A stretch of 60,214 nt of DNA from Nocardiopsis suaedae (GTDB taxonomy: Bacteria; Actinomycetota; Actinomycetes; Streptosporangiales; Streptosporangiaceae): positions 1 to 60,214 of the forward strand of contig NZ_JAQFWP010000042.1 of assembly GCF_027706745.1 (NCBI RefSeq), given 5' to 3'. The notes below the pieces were generated by a model. The model saw only the letters and a program-made list of their open reading frames with translations. It searched no databases and was not told the origin of the DNA. Made by a program: the position numbers and the translations under genes. Every line of letters starts with the position of its first letter. Position 1 is the first letter of the stretch. This document shows positions 1 to 9,026 of the stretch, one piece after another.

Positions 1-675
1 GGGTGTCGGAGAGCGCGAACCCCGGCCGGTTCGTCTCACCATGCGGGAGGTTCTCCGGTGAGGGCTGCACGGTGGTTGAGACTATGCCCCGTGGGCCGGC
101 CGCCGGACGGATCTTGGCGCCCCTCGCCCCTGGAGGAGCGGGGCGCAGGCCCGGCGGCCGCCACGAACGCGAACAAGCCTCACGTTCCTGGCCGCGCCGC
201 CCACCCGCACCGCGAGGGGCCTGCCGGCCGGCAAGCGGGGTTAGGGAACCGCCCGGCTTCGGCCGTTGCCGCCCATCCCGGTGACCACGCACGCGCCGTG
301 CGGCCGACAGCGTTGCAGGTAGGGGTGCCGACCTTCGTCGTCGCCGCCTTCGACCTCGCACCCCGGTGGCCCGTCGCCCGGCCGGGGTCCGTCAGCGGGG
401 TACCGGCCGAGCCGCCTGACCACCCGGACCGCGAGGAACCCGCCGCTCGGCAGGCAGGTCCGGGGAACCGCCCCGCTCATGCCGTCGCTGCCAAACACGG
501 CGACCACGCACCCACCCGGAGGCCGACAACGGTGCAGGCTGTCGCCCTCCGGCGCCGTTCCCGTCACCGCTTCTGTCGCCCTCCGGCGCCGTTCCCGTCA
601 CCGCTTCTGTCGCCGCTCCCGGCGCCGTTCCCGTCACCGCTCTCGAGGTTCTCCGTCCTCGGACGTTCCGCCGCA
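1..675. other. Non-coding, repeat-bearing stretch at the left edge
   Basis: No frame in this stretch reads like a protein; the open frames are arginine/proline-rich shadows without start context. It contains two diverged copies of a roughly 150-base block: about 150-315 and about 395-545 share 'GGGGAACCGCCC', 'GACCACGCAC' and 'GGCCGACA' in the same order. A short tandem array (541-644) follows, just downstream of the ATPase stop codon on the minus strand. I see no tRNA, no intact transposase and no convincing promoter here. Confidence 0.5.
541..644. repeat. 34-bp tandem repeat, three copies
   Basis: Two identical 34-base units (541-574 and 575-608), beginning GTCGCCCTCCGGCGCCGTTC, are followed by a third imperfect unit (609-644) that gains two bases and changes CCCTCC to CCGCTCCC. 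The array sits 30-130 bases beyond the stop codon of the minus-strand ABC operon, so it lies in its 3' untranslated region. Confidence 0.75.
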
Positions 676-2367
676 CTACAGGCGGGACGCCTCCAGCAGC
701 TCCCTTGTGTATTCGTGCTCCGGGTGCTTCCACACCCGCTCGACCAGGCCCTGCTCCACGATCCTCCCCTGTCTCATGATCGCCACCCGGCTGCACAGCG
801 CCCGCACCACCTCCAGGTCGTGCGACACGATCACCAAGGTCAGCCCCTCGCTCGCGGCCAGCTTCAGCAGCAGGTCCATGATCTGCCCGCGCACCGACAT
901 GTCCAGTGCGCTCACCGGCTCGTCCGCCAGCAGCACCCGTGGCCGCGGTGCCAGTGCCCGCGCGATCGCGATCCGCTGGCGCTGGCCCCCGGAGAAGTGG
1001 CGCGGCCGCCGCCGTGCGTCCTGCGGGGACAGCCCCACCGACTCCAGCACCCCGGCCACCCGTGCCGCACGCTCCTGCCGGGGAACCCCCGCGCCCACCA
1101 AGGGCTCGGCCACGATGTCCCCGACCCGCATCCGCGGGTCCAGCGACCCCTGCGGGTCCTGGTAGACCACCTGCACCGCCCTGCGCAGCGGGCGCAGCCC
1201 CCGCTCGCTCGCCCCGTCGACGCGCACCCCCGCCACCTCCAGCGTCCCGGCCGTCGCCCGGTCCAGGCCCGCCAGCAGCCGCACCAGCGTCGACTTGCCC
1301 GCCCCCGACTCGCCGACCACACCGAACCCCGCCCCTTCGGGCACCTCCAGGTCCACCGCGTCGAGCGCCGTCAGCGCCCCGCCCCACGGCAGCACCCCGC
1401 TCCCCGGGACACGGAACCGGCGGGTCAGCCCCTCGGCGCGAATGACCGGCGGGGGAGGTGCGTGGGCGGGAGGGGGAGCAGGGGAGACAGGGGGAGTGGG
1501 AGAGGGAGGAGTAGACGGAGAGGTAGGAGGATGGCGGGCGACGGAGGAGGAGTCCGCGAGGGAGGAGGACGGAGAGGACGACGGAGACGGGCGCGGCGCC
1601 GCCGCGCGGACCAGCGTCCGCGCCGCCTCATGCCGCGGCTCCTCCAACACCCGCGCGGTGGGCCCCGACTCCACCACCGCGCCCCGGTCCATCACCGCCA
1701 CCCGGTCGCACAGCCGCGCCACCTCCCTCAGGTCGTGGCTGATGTACAGCACCGCCGCACCGCGCTCGCGCGCCGCCTGCCCGATCAGGTCCAGCACCCG
1801 CCGCCGTACCGTGGCGTCGAGCGCGGTCGCGGGCTCGTCGCACACCAGCAGCGCCGGGTCGTCGGCCACCGCCATGGCCAGCACCACCCGCTGCCGCTGG
1901 CCGCCCGACAACTGGTGCGGGTAGGCCCGCGCCAGTCGTTCGGGCCGGGGCAGCCCCATCCGCCCCAGCAGCCCCACCGCCCTCTCCCGCGCCTCGGCCC
2001 GCCCCAGCCGGTCGGCGTGCACCCGCACCGCCTCGGCCACCTGGGTCCCCACCCGGTGCAGCGGGTTCAGCGCCGCCATCGGCTCCTGGAACACCATGCC
2101 GATCCGCCGCCCCCGTACCGCCCGCATCGCCCGCTCGGGCGCCCCCACCAGGTCGTGGCCGACCCCCGCCAGGCGCACGCTGCCCGCCGCCTCCAGCCCG
2201 TCGTCCAGCAGCCCCGCCACCGCCAGCGCGGTCAGCGACTTCCCCGCTCCGCTCGCCCCGACCAGCCCGAGGAAGGCCCCCGCCTCCAAGCGCAGGTCCA
2301 CCCCGCGCACCAGCTCGGTCCCGCCGCGCCGCACCCGCAGCCCCTCGACCTCCAGCACCGGGCTCAC
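676..2367 (-). CDS. Fused double ATP-binding protein of a peptide/nickel ABC importer
   Basis: Cytoplasmic motor of an oligopeptide-type ABC importer, with the DppD- and DppF-like ATPases joined in one 563-residue chain. Domain 1 has Walker A at 37-44, signature LSGGQ at 153-157 and Walker B LLVCDEP at 173-179. Domain 2 has Walker A at 352-359, signature FSGGQ at 458-462 and Walker B around 478-484. Between them (about 257-308) is a serine/proline-rich low-complexity linker, longer than usual for such fusions. The GTG start overlaps the TGA of the upstream permease gene (GTGA), so translation is probably coupled. It is the last gene of the 6834-676 operon. Confidence 0.93.
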   Translation of the reverse strand: MSPVLEVEGLRVRRGGTELVRGVDLRLEAGAFLGLVGASGAGKSLTALAVAGLLDDGLEAAGSVRLAGVGHDLVGAPERAMRAVRGRRIGMVFQEPMAALNPLHRVGTQVAEAVRVHADRLGRAEARERAVGLLGRMGLPRPERLARAYPHQLSGGQRQRVVLAMAVADDPALLVCDEPATALDATVRRRVLDLIGQAARERGAAVLYISHDLREVARLCDRVAVMDRGAVVESGPTARVLEEPRHEAARTLVRAAAPRPSPSSSPSSSLADSSSVARHPPTSPSTPPSPTPPVSPAPPPAHAPPPPVIRAEGLTRRFRVPGSGVLPWGGALTALDAVDLEVPEGAGFGVVGESGAGKSTLVRLLAGLDRATAGTLEVAGVRVDGASERGLRPLRRAVQVVYQDPQGSLDPRMRVGDIVAEPLVGAGVPRQERAARVAGVLESVGLSPQDARRRPRHFSGGQRQRIAIARALAPRPRVLLADEPVSALDMSVRGQIMDLLLKLAASEGLTLVIVSHDLEVVRALCSRVAIMRQGRIVEQGLVERVWKHPEHEYTRELLEASRL

Positions 2368-3230
2368 CCCTCCCGCGCCCCTCCGGCGTCCAGCAGGTCC
2401 CGCAGCCCGTCCCCGACCAGGTTGAAGCCGAGCACCGCGACGGCGACCGCCAGCCCCGGCCACAGCGACAGCAGCGGCGCCGACGACAACAGCCCTTGCG
2501 CCTCCTGCAGCATGCGCCCCCACGACGGCGTCGGCGGCTGGGTGCCCAGTCCCAGGTAGGACAGGGCGGCCTCGGCCAGGATCGCGATGGCGAACGCCAC
2601 CGACGCCTGCACGATGAGCACGTCGGCGATGTTGGGCAGCACGTGGCGCACCGCCACGGCCACCCGCCCCCGCCCGGCGGCCCGGGCCGCCGCCGTGTAC
2701 TCGCTCGCCAGCACCGGCAGCGCCGCCGCCCGCGCCAGCCGCGCGAACAGCGGCACCGTGGCGACGCCGATGGCCGCCATCGCCGTCAGGGTGCTCCCGC
2801 CGTAGACCGCGCTGAGCATGATGCACAGCAGTAGCGCCGGGAACGCCAGCACCAGGTCGTTGGCGCGCAGCACCAGCCGGGACAGCCACGTCGGCGCCAT
2901 CGCCGCCGCGATCCCCAGCGGGACGCCCACCGCCGCCGCGATCACCACCGCGCTCACCCCCGCCTGCAGGGTGACCCGCGCCCCGGCCATGATCCGGCTG
3001 AGCACGTCCCGCCCGAACCGGTCGGTGCCCAGCGGGTGCTCCCCGCCGGGCGGCAGCAGCGCCGCCCCGGTGTCGACCGCCTCGGGCGGGTGCGGCGTCC
3101 ACACCAGCGACAGCAGCGCGGTGGCGACGACCGCTCCGACCAGCACCCCGCCGGCCGCCAGCGACGCCGCGCCCGTCCGCCGGGGCGGCACCGCCCTCCG
3201 CGGTGCCCGGCGGGGCCGCACCGGCCTCAC
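2364..3230 (-). CDS. Peptide ABC transporter permease, DppC type
   Basis: Inner-membrane permease subunit of the importer. The 288-residue protein starts at a GTG that overlaps the stop of the DppB-like gene. A basic N-terminus precedes the first membrane segment (around residues 20-40). A periplasmic loop carries HPLGTDRFGRDVLSR, the hallmark of DppC/OppC proteins, followed by five further hydrophobic segments. The EAA-type coupling loop reads 'EYTAAARAAGRGRVAVAVRH'. The C-terminal GDGLRDLLD motif is typical of the family and its length is normal. Reading further upstream in this frame adds only arginine-rich shadow sequence. Confidence 0.92.
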   Translation of the reverse strand: MRPVRPRRAPRRAVPPRRTGAASLAAGGVLVGAVVATALLSLVWTPHPPEAVDTGAALLPPGGEHPLGTDRFGRDVLSRIMAGARVTLQAGVSAVVIAAAVGVPLGIAAAMAPTWLSRLVLRANDLVLAFPALLLCIMLSAVYGGSTLTAMAAIGVATVPLFARLARAAALPVLASEYTAAARAAGRGRVAVAVRHVLPNIADVLIVQASVAFAIAILAEAALSYLGLGTQPPTPSWGRMLQEAQGLLSSAPLLSLWPGLAVAVAVLGFNLVGDGLRDLLDAGGAREG

Positions 3231-4174
3231 CGCGCGCTCCTCAGCCGCGGGTCGATCACCTTGTACAGCAGGTCGCTGAGGGCGCTGACGGCCAGCACCA
3301 CCGCAACCATCACCACCACCACGCCCTGCACCAGGACCAGGTCGCGGTCCGACACCCCGCGCAGCAGCAGGTCGCCCAGCCCCGGCACGACGAACACCCG
3401 CTCCACCACCACCGTGCCCGCCAGGAGTGTGCCGATCTGCAGCCCGATGACGGTCAGCAGCGCCACCCCCGCGTTGGGCAGCCCGTGCCGGAGCAGCACC
3501 CCCGCACGCCCCACCCCCTTGGCGCGGGCCGTGCGCACATAGTCCTCCCCGAGCACCCGCAGGAACGCCGACCGGGTGAAACGGGTGAGCACCGCCCCCT
3601 GGACCAGCCCCAGCGACAGCCACGGCATCACCATCCGCCGCGCCCATTCCCCCGGGTCGGCGCCGAGCGCGGTGTACCCGGTGGCCGGAAGCCACCCGGC
3701 CCGCACCGCCAGCGCATAGGTCAGCAGCGTCCCCAGGAGGAACGCCGGCACGGCCACCCCGAGCTGGCTGAGCACCGCGACCGCCCCGGCCAGGGGCCGC
3801 CCGCGCGCCGCCGCGGCCGCCGTCCCCGCGGGCAGCGCCACCGCGACCGCCACCACCAGGGCACCCAGCACCAGCCAGAACGTCACCCCGGCCCGCTCGG
3901 CGATCTGTGGGGCCACCTCCAGCCCGGTCACGTGGGAGGTACCGAAGTCGCCGCGCGGCAGCCCGGCCGCCCAGTCCAGGTAGCGCACCGCCGCCGGGCG
4001 GTCCAGGCCGTAGCGCGAGCGCAGCTCGGCCAGCGCGGCCGGGTCGGCGTTCAGCCCCAGTGCCACCCGCGCCGGGTCGCCCGGAAGGAGCTGCAGGCAC
4101 GCGAACACGGCGACGCTGGCCAGGGCGAGGCTCGCGGCCAGCCACCCGGCGGCGCGCAGGGCGTGGCCGATCAC
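3227..4174 (-). CDS. Peptide ABC transporter permease, DppB type
   Basis: Partner permease of the DppC-like subunit. The 315-residue protein has an N-terminal membrane anchor followed by the family pattern LLPGDPARVALG. It has further hydrophobic segments, a coupling loop 'LGEDYVRTARAKGVGRAGVL', and the C-terminal 'DLLYKVIDPRLR' that ends nearly every DppB/OppB protein. The start is GTG, overlapping the stop codon of the upstream P1-family aminopeptidase gene (GTGA). Placement of a peptidase gene inside a peptide-uptake operon suggests that imported peptides or peptide-like amides are processed at once. Confidence 0.92.
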   Translation of the reverse strand: MIGHALRAAGWLAASLALASVAVFACLQLLPGDPARVALGLNADPAALAELRSRYGLDRPAAVRYLDWAAGLPRGDFGTSHVTGLEVAPQIAERAGVTFWLVLGALVVAVAVALPAGTAAAAARGRPLAGAVAVLSQLGVAVPAFLLGTLLTYALAVRAGWLPATGYTALGADPGEWARRMVMPWLSLGLVQGAVLTRFTRSAFLRVLGEDYVRTARAKGVGRAGVLLRHGLPNAGVALLTVIGLQIGTLLAGTVVVERVFVVPGLGDLLLRGVSDRDLVLVQGVVVVMVAVVLAVSALSDLLYKVIDPRLRSAR

Positions 4175-5301
4175 GCGGTCCCGCCGCCGCCTCCGCCGCC
4201 CGGCCCACCGGCCTCGCCGCCCGGCCCCCCGCTCTCGCCGCCCGGCCCACTGCCCCCGCCGCCGGGGAACGCCGACGGGAACACCGACCGGTACGACCGG
4301 GCGTGCGGGCCGCCTTCGGCGGCCAGGACGGCATGGGCGATCGCGCGGGCGAACACCTCCGGGGCCGCGCCCAGCACCTGCTGGAAGGCCTCCAGCTCCG
4401 CCGGGCCCGCGCCGGTGGAACCGGTCGACAGCGCGAACACCGTGTCCCCGTCGACCATGGTGTGCGACGGCCGCACCGCCCGCCCCAGGCCGTCGTGGGC
4501 GGCCGACGCCAGCTTGGAGGCCTGCGCCTTGGACAGCCCGAGGCCGGTGGCGACCACGCCGATGGTGGTGTTCTCCGCCGCGAGCCGCACCTCGGCCGGC
4601 CCTCCCCAGGCCGCGACCTCCTCGGCCGAGGGGGTGCGCAGTCCGCCGAACTCCCCGCCGAGCGGCTCCTGCGCCCCGTACACCTCCCCGGTCCCGGGCG
4701 CGACCGCGCTCCCGGCGCCGTTCACCGCGACAAGGGCGCCGACCACGGTGCCGTCCGGCAGCACCGCGCTCGCCGACCCGATGCCCCCGGCCAGCCCGCC
4801 GACCACCGCGCCCGTCCCCGCGCCGACCGCCCCCGCCGCCGGGGGCCGACCCTCCGGCGCGGCCACGGCGTCGTCATAGGCGGCCGCGCCCATCGCCGCG
4901 TCGGGAACGGCGCGGAACTCCCCGCCCCGCTTCAGGTCGAACAGGACCGCCGCGGGCACGATCGGCACGCACTCGCCCGGCCCGCCCACCGGCAGCCCCA
5001 CCCCGGCGTCGGCGAGCCGGTGCACCACCCCTCCCGCCGCGTCCAGTCCGAACGCCGACCCGCCGCTCAGCACCACCGCGTGCACCCGCTCCACCAGGTT
5101 GCGCGGGTCGAGCAGGTCGGTCTCGCGGGTGCCCGGCGCCGCACCGCGCACGTCCACGCCGCCCACCGCGCCCTCGGGGGGCGCGAGCACCACGGTGGCG
5201 CCGGTCCGCCACCCGCCTCCGGTGCGGTGCGCGTGCCCGACGCGCACCCCGGCCACGTCGGTGATCGCGTTGGCCGGACCGGTGCGCTGACCCCGGACCA
5301 T
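4171..5301 (-). CDS. P1-family aminopeptidase (DmpA/NylC-type, self-processing)
   Basis: N-terminal-nucleophile hydrolase of the peptidase S58/P1 family, whose members act as L-aminopeptidase/D-esterases, beta-peptidases or nylon-oligomer hydrolases. The 376-residue protein has the family start GPANAITDVAGVRVGH, the VVLSGGSAFGLDA block at 77-89, and Asn244-Thr245 in AAENTTIGVVATG. That is the expected autocleavage site and puts a threonine as nucleophile, as in NylC, rather than the serine of DmpA. After about residue 350 it carries a glycine-rich tail (PGGES, GGPGGEAGG and a run of glycines) not needed for the fold. It lies between the binding-protein and permease genes and probably hydrolyses imported peptides. 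Substrate unknown. Confidence 0.9.
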   Translation of the reverse strand: MVRGQRTGPANAITDVAGVRVGHAHRTGGGWRTGATVVLAPPEGAVGGVDVRGAAPGTRETDLLDPRNLVERVHAVVLSGGSAFGLDAAGGVVHRLADAGVGLPVGGPGECVPIVPAAVLFDLKRGGEFRAVPDAAMGAAAYDDAVAAPEGRPPAAGAVGAGTGAVVGGLAGGIGSASAVLPDGTVVGALVAVNGAGSAVAPGTGEVYGAQEPLGGEFGGLRTPSAEEVAAWGGPAEVRLAAENTTIGVVATGLGLSKAQASKLASAAHDGLGRAVRPSHTMVDGDTVFALSTGSTGAGPAELEAFQQVLGAAPEVFARAIAHAVLAAEGGPHARSYRSVFPSAFPGGGGSGPGGESGGPGGEAGGPGGGGGGGTA

Positions 5302-5304
5302 CGG

Positions 5305-6834
5305 CTACCCCTCTTCCTCCCAGCGCAGCGTCTTGGCGGTGAACGCCTCCCCGACCTGGTCGCGCGGCAGCCCGGCCAGGCCTTCGCGGGCCACCGTGAG
5401 GTTGGGCATGAGGAACAGCCAGTCGGCCGCCGCGTCCTCCGACAGCACCCGCGCCGCCTCGCGGGTCTTGGCCACCTGCTCCTCGGGGGAGCCGCGGTCG
5501 GCCTCCTCCAGCAGGGAGGCGAACTCCTCGCCGCCGTAGTGGAAGTAGTAGTCCGGGTCGGCGAACAGGTGCAGGTCGCGGGGCTCCACGTGGGCGATGA
5601 TCGACATGTCGTAGTCGCCGGCGCCGTGCACCTCCTCCAACCAGCGCGCGGGGAACTCCAGGGACTCGATCTCCACGTCCATCCCGGTCTTCTCCACCTC
5701 GGACTGCACCACCTGGGCGGAGTTGACCGCGTACGGCAGGTTGGGCACGCGCAGACGCAGCGTCTCGCCGCCGGCCCCGGCCTCTTCCACCAGGCCGCGG
5801 GCGCGGTCGGGGTCGTAGGGGTGGACGCCGGTGAGGTCCTCGTACCAGGGGTCGAGCGGCGGCACCATCGACCCGATGAGGGTGCCGTGCCCGCCCCAGG
5901 CGGTCTCCAGCAGCGCCTCGCGGTCGATCGCGTGGCGCACGGCCCGCCGCACCCGCACGTCGTCCAGCGGCGGCTCGTCGTTGTTCATCGCCAGCACCAC
6001 TTCGCCGTGCGTGGTGCCCTCGGCGACCCGAAACCCGCCGTCGGGGGTGAAGCCGCCCAGCTCCTCGGGCTCCTGGAGGTTGGGGATGGCGTCGAGGCCC
6101 CCGGCGAGCATGGTCCTGTTCATGGCGCCCGGGTCCTGGAAGTACCGGAACACCACCGTGGGCACCTGCGGCGCCTCGCCCCAGTAGTCCGGGTTGCGCT
6201 GGAGGGTCAGCCGGTCGCCGCGCTCCCATGTGTCGAGGGTGTAGGGGCCGGTGCCGACCGGGTCGGTCGCCAGGTCGTCCACCCCGGTGCGGCTGAACAT
6301 CGCCCCGATGCGGCTGGCCATCGCGTACAGCCACCCGTTGCTGGGGTGCTCCAGCCGCACCTCCAGAGTGTGCGCGTCGGTGGCGGTCGCCTCCTGGACG
6401 ACGTCCATCCGGTCGGCCAGGCCGATGGTCCACTCCTCCTTGACCCGCTCGATGGAGAACACGGCGTCCTCGGCGGTGAACTCGGCCCCGTCGCTGAAGC
6501 GCACCCCTTCGCGCAGCCGGAAGGTGTAGGTGCGGCCGTCCTCCGAGCGCTCGTAGTCCTCCGCGAGCAGCGGCCGGACCTCCCCCTCCTCGTCGAGCTC
6601 CACCAGCCCTTCGTAGACGTTGCTCAGCATCGCCTGGGGGATCGCCGCCCCGTCATTGGAGGTGAAGTCGAGCGACGCGGGCTCGGCGACGAGCCCCACG
6701 CGCACCTGGTCCCCGTCCCCGCCGTCGTCGGGTGCGCCGCACCCCGTCACCACCAGGAGGGCGGCCGCCGCTGCGGCGAGGGCGCGGGTGGTGGCCGCAA
6801 GGCCGTGGGGGCGGGGCGGTTCCAGCGCGCGCAT
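5305..6834 (-). CDS. Peptide-binding lipoprotein of ABC importer (SBP family 5)
   Basis: Extracytoplasmic solute receptor of the importer. The 509-residue protein begins with a lipoprotein signal: a hydrophobic stretch at residues 15-30 and lipobox VTGC with the lipidated cysteine at 32. The mature part begins DQVRVGLVAEPASLDF and contains the family-5 block 'RTYTFRLREGVRFSDGAEF', followed by VKRAV-like and GTGPY motifs typical of DppA/OppA proteins. ATG at 6834 has a GGAGAG ribosome site just upstream; the longer open frame to 7035 adds only low-complexity residues. First gene of the operon, divergent from the dioxygenase gene. Confidence 0.93.
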   Translation of the reverse strand: MRALEPPRPHGLAATTRALAAAAAALLVVTGCGAPDDGGDGDQVRVGLVAEPASLDFTSNDGAAIPQAMLSNVYEGLVELDEEGEVRPLLAEDYERSEDGRTYTFRLREGVRFSDGAEFTAEDAVFSIERVKEEWTIGLADRMDVVQEATATDAHTLEVRLEHPSNGWLYAMASRIGAMFSRTGVDDLATDPVGTGPYTLDTWERGDRLTLQRNPDYWGEAPQVPTVVFRYFQDPGAMNRTMLAGGLDAIPNLQEPEELGGFTPDGGFRVAEGTTHGEVVLAMNNDEPPLDDVRVRRAVRHAIDREALLETAWGGHGTLIGSMVPPLDPWYEDLTGVHPYDPDRARGLVEEAGAGGETLRLRVPNLPYAVNSAQVVQSEVEKTGMDVEIESLEFPARWLEEVHGAGDYDMSIIAHVEPRDLHLFADPDYYFHYGGEEFASLLEEADRGSPEEQVAKTREAARVLSEDAAADWLFLMPNLTVAREGLAGLPRDQVGEAFTAKTLRWEEEG

Positions 6835-7025
6835 CCTCTCTCCGGTGTCGTCCGGCGGGGCCGATCCCCACAAGGGGTACCCGCGCCGCTCCGCGCGGAC
6901 GCCTCCGGAGGGGGCCCAACACGGTGCGGCGGCGGTGGCCGCAACGGGCCGGGCGCCGGATCTGGAACGGCCCGGTGGCGCACGGTTACCATGGCCGGTG
7001 CCATCGGGTCCGGAGGCGGTGCGGC
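6835..7025. promoter_or_regulatory. Divergent intergenic region between binding protein and dioxygenase
   Basis: 191 bases separate two divergent starts, so both promoters should lie here. I see no clear -35/-10 pair or symmetric operator; the stretch is about 75% GC except for a short 'GGTTACCATGG' near 6985-6995. Confidence 0.4.
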
Positions 7026-8057
7026 ATGCCGACAACCGACGAATCCGCGGTCTGCCTGGAGCGCGTGGACGAACCGTGCGCCTGGCGGCGGTCCGACTTC
7101 CGCTCCGAGGAGGACTGGCAGGTCCGCCTCGGCGACGAGCACGCCGAGGAGATCGGTGCGGCCTTGGAGCGCCTGCGCCGCACCGGCCGGGACCGCGTGC
7201 CCCCGGCGGAGCTGACCCGCGATGACTTCGCCTTCCCCGCCCTCTCGGGGCCGCTGGCGGACGCCGTGCGCGAACTGGAGTACGGGCGCGGGTTCACCGT
7301 CCTGCGCGGGTTCCCCGTGCACCGCCTGACCACGGACGAGGCCACCCTGCTGGCCATGGGCATCGCCCTGCACATGGGCCGCCCGGTCTCCCAGAACGCC
7401 TCCGGCGACCTGGTCGCCCACGTCACCGACTACGGGCGCGGCGGCCTGTCCGACCCGCGGCTGCGGGCCTACCAGACCCGCGAGGCTCTGCCCTTCCACA
7501 CCGACAGCGCCGACGTGGTCGGGCTGCTGGTGCTGCAGAACTCGGCCGACGGCGGGCTGAGCACCCTGGCCAGCTCCGCCAGTGTGCACAACCGCCTGCT
7601 GGAACACCACCGGGAGCTGCTGGGCCTGTACTACTCGGGGTTCGTCTACGACCGCCGGGGCGAGGAGGCCGACGGGGAGGTGCCCTACTACCGCAACGCC
7701 GTCTTCGGCTACTTCGGCGGCAGGCTGAGCTGCCGGTACTACCACCGCGCCTACATCGAGTCGGCGGCGGAGAAGACGGGCGTGCCGCTCAGCCCGCTGC
7801 AGCGGCGGGCGCTGGACCTGTTCGAGGAGGCGGCCGGAAGCGACGAGCTGCGCGTCGACATGCACCTGCGGCCTGGAGACCTGCAGCTCCTCAACAACAA
7901 CGTCGTCGTGCACGGGCGCACCGCCTACGAGGACGCACCGGGACAGGTGCGCGACCTGCTGCGGCTGTGGCTCAACACCCCGCACGCACGCGAGCTGCCC
8001 GACGGCTTCGCCCGCTTCCGCTTCGGCATGCCCGCGGTCGGCACGCCCGGTCCGTGA
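7026..8057 (+). CDS. TauD/TfdA-family Fe(II)/2-oxoglutarate dioxygenase
   Basis: Non-heme iron oxygenase that couples decarboxylation of 2-oxoglutarate to hydroxylation or desaturation of a substrate. The 343-residue protein shows the facial triad: His158 and Asp160 in LPFHTDSADV and the distal His296 in NNNVVVHGR. Arginines at 309/313 are the candidates for binding the 2-oxoglutarate carboxylate. 'YGRGFTVLRGFPV' at 86-98 is a typical N-terminal strand of this clade. ATG at 7026 was chosen because the longer frame upstream is arginine-rich shadow. The substrate is unknown; neighbouring hot-dog dehydratases and the peptide operon give no firm hint. Confidence 0.88.
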   Translation: MPTTDESAVCLERVDEPCAWRRSDFRSEEDWQVRLGDEHAEEIGAALERLRRTGRDRVPPAELTRDDFAFPALSGPLADAVRELEYGRGFTVLRGFPVHRLTTDEATLLAMGIALHMGRPVSQNASGDLVAHVTDYGRGGLSDPRLRAYQTREALPFHTDSADVVGLLVLQNSADGGLSTLASSASVHNRLLEHHRELLGLYYSGFVYDRRGEEADGEVPYYRNAVFGYFGGRLSCRYYHRAYIESAAEKTGVPLSPLQRRALDLFEEAAGSDELRVDMHLRPGDLQLLNNNVVVHGRTAYEDAPGQVRDLLRLWLNTPHARELPDGFARFRFGMPAVGTPGP

Positions 8058-8165
8058 ACGCGGTGCGCCGCATGCGCCCCGGGCACGCGGGCCTTCTCCT
8101 TCCCACCGGCCTCCGGAACCCGGCATGATCGTTCCGACCCGCCGTTCCGATCCAGCGAGGACACG

Positions 8166-9026
8166 ATGAACTCCGGACTCCAGGGCTTCGTGGGGGCGTG
8201 GGCCCCCGAGCCCGCCACCGTTCGGGACCCCATGCCCGCGGCGCCCGCGGCGGCCGCGTCCGCCGTCCTGGACGAGCCCGCGCCGGTGGCCCGGGCGGGG
8301 GACCCGCTTCCGCCGCTGTGGCACTGGTTCTATTTCCTGCACTGGCCGCGCCGCTCGGAGCTGGGCGAGGACGGCCACCAGGAGGACGGGCGCCTGCTGC
8401 CCCCGATCCCGGACCGGCACCGGATGTTCGCCGGCGGACGGCTCACCGTCGACGCGCCGCTGGTGCTCGGCGAACCGGCGGAGTGCGTCAGCAGTCTGGC
8501 GGCGGTGGAGCCCAAACGGGGCGGGAGCGGGGACCTGCTCTTCGTCACCGAGCGCCGCGAGCTGCGCCAGCACGGGCGCCGGTGCGCGGTGGAGGAGCAG
8601 GACATCGTGTACCGCTCGGGTCGTGCCCCCGCGCCCGGTGTGCGGCCCTGCGGGCCGGAGGAGGCCCCGGCCGCGAACGGCCGGTGGTCGCTGGCCCTGC
8701 ACACCGATCCGGTCCTGCTGTTCCAGGTGAGCGCGCTGACGGCGAACCCCCACCGGATCCACTACGACCTGCCCTACACCGTGGAGGAGGCGAACCACCC
8801 CGGGCTGCTGGTCCACGGGCCGCTGCTGGCCCTGCTGATGCTCGACGTCGTCCGGCGCAACGCCCCGGAGCGGGCGGTGCGCTCCTACTCCTACCGCCTG
8901 CGCAGGCCGGTCTACGCCGGAGAACAGGTGATGGCCTGCGGCGAGCCGACCCCTGAGGGTGTGGACCTGCACATCCGCACGGCACGGGAGGACCGCCACG
9001 CCACGGCCAGGGCGGTCCTGGACTGA
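8166..9026 (+). CDS. FAS1-like/HTD2-type dehydratase (itaconyl- or mesaconyl-CoA hydratase family)
   Basis: Predicted double hot-dog hydratase/dehydratase acting on an acyl-CoA. The 286-residue protein has a tryptophan-rich N-terminal segment LPPLWHWFYFLHW (49-60), as seen in mesaconyl-C4-CoA/itaconyl-CoA hydratases and mitochondrial Htd2-like enzymes. Its catalytic block is VSALTANPHRIHYD (188-201), with Asn194, His196 and His199, then the family feature GLLVHGPL (213-220). It is preceded by about 108 bases of intergenic DNA with its own promoter potential. The real substrate cannot be told from sequence; a role in C5-dicarboxylate or beta-hydroxyacid CoA metabolism is an inference from family. 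Confidence 0.8.
   Translation: MNSGLQGFVGAWAPEPATVRDPMPAAPAAAASAVLDEPAPVARAGDPLPPLWHWFYFLHWPRRSELGEDGHQEDGRLLPPIPDRHRMFAGGRLTVDAPLVLGEPAECVSSLAAVEPKRGGSGDLLFVTERRELRQHGRRCAVEEQDIVYRSGRAPAPGVRPCGPEEAPAANGRWSLALHTDPVLLFQVSALTANPHRIHYDLPYTVEEANHPGLLVHGPLLALLMLDVVRRNAPERAVRSYSYRLRRPVYAGEQVMACGEPTPEGVDLHIRTAREDRHATARAVLD

Noticed and set aside
541-644. CRISPR array
   Set aside because: The repeats are contiguous with no spacers and there are no cas genes.
58-2559. 833-residue plus-strand frame at the left edge
   Set aside because: Mostly Arg/Pro/His low complexity and antisense to the ABC ATPase.
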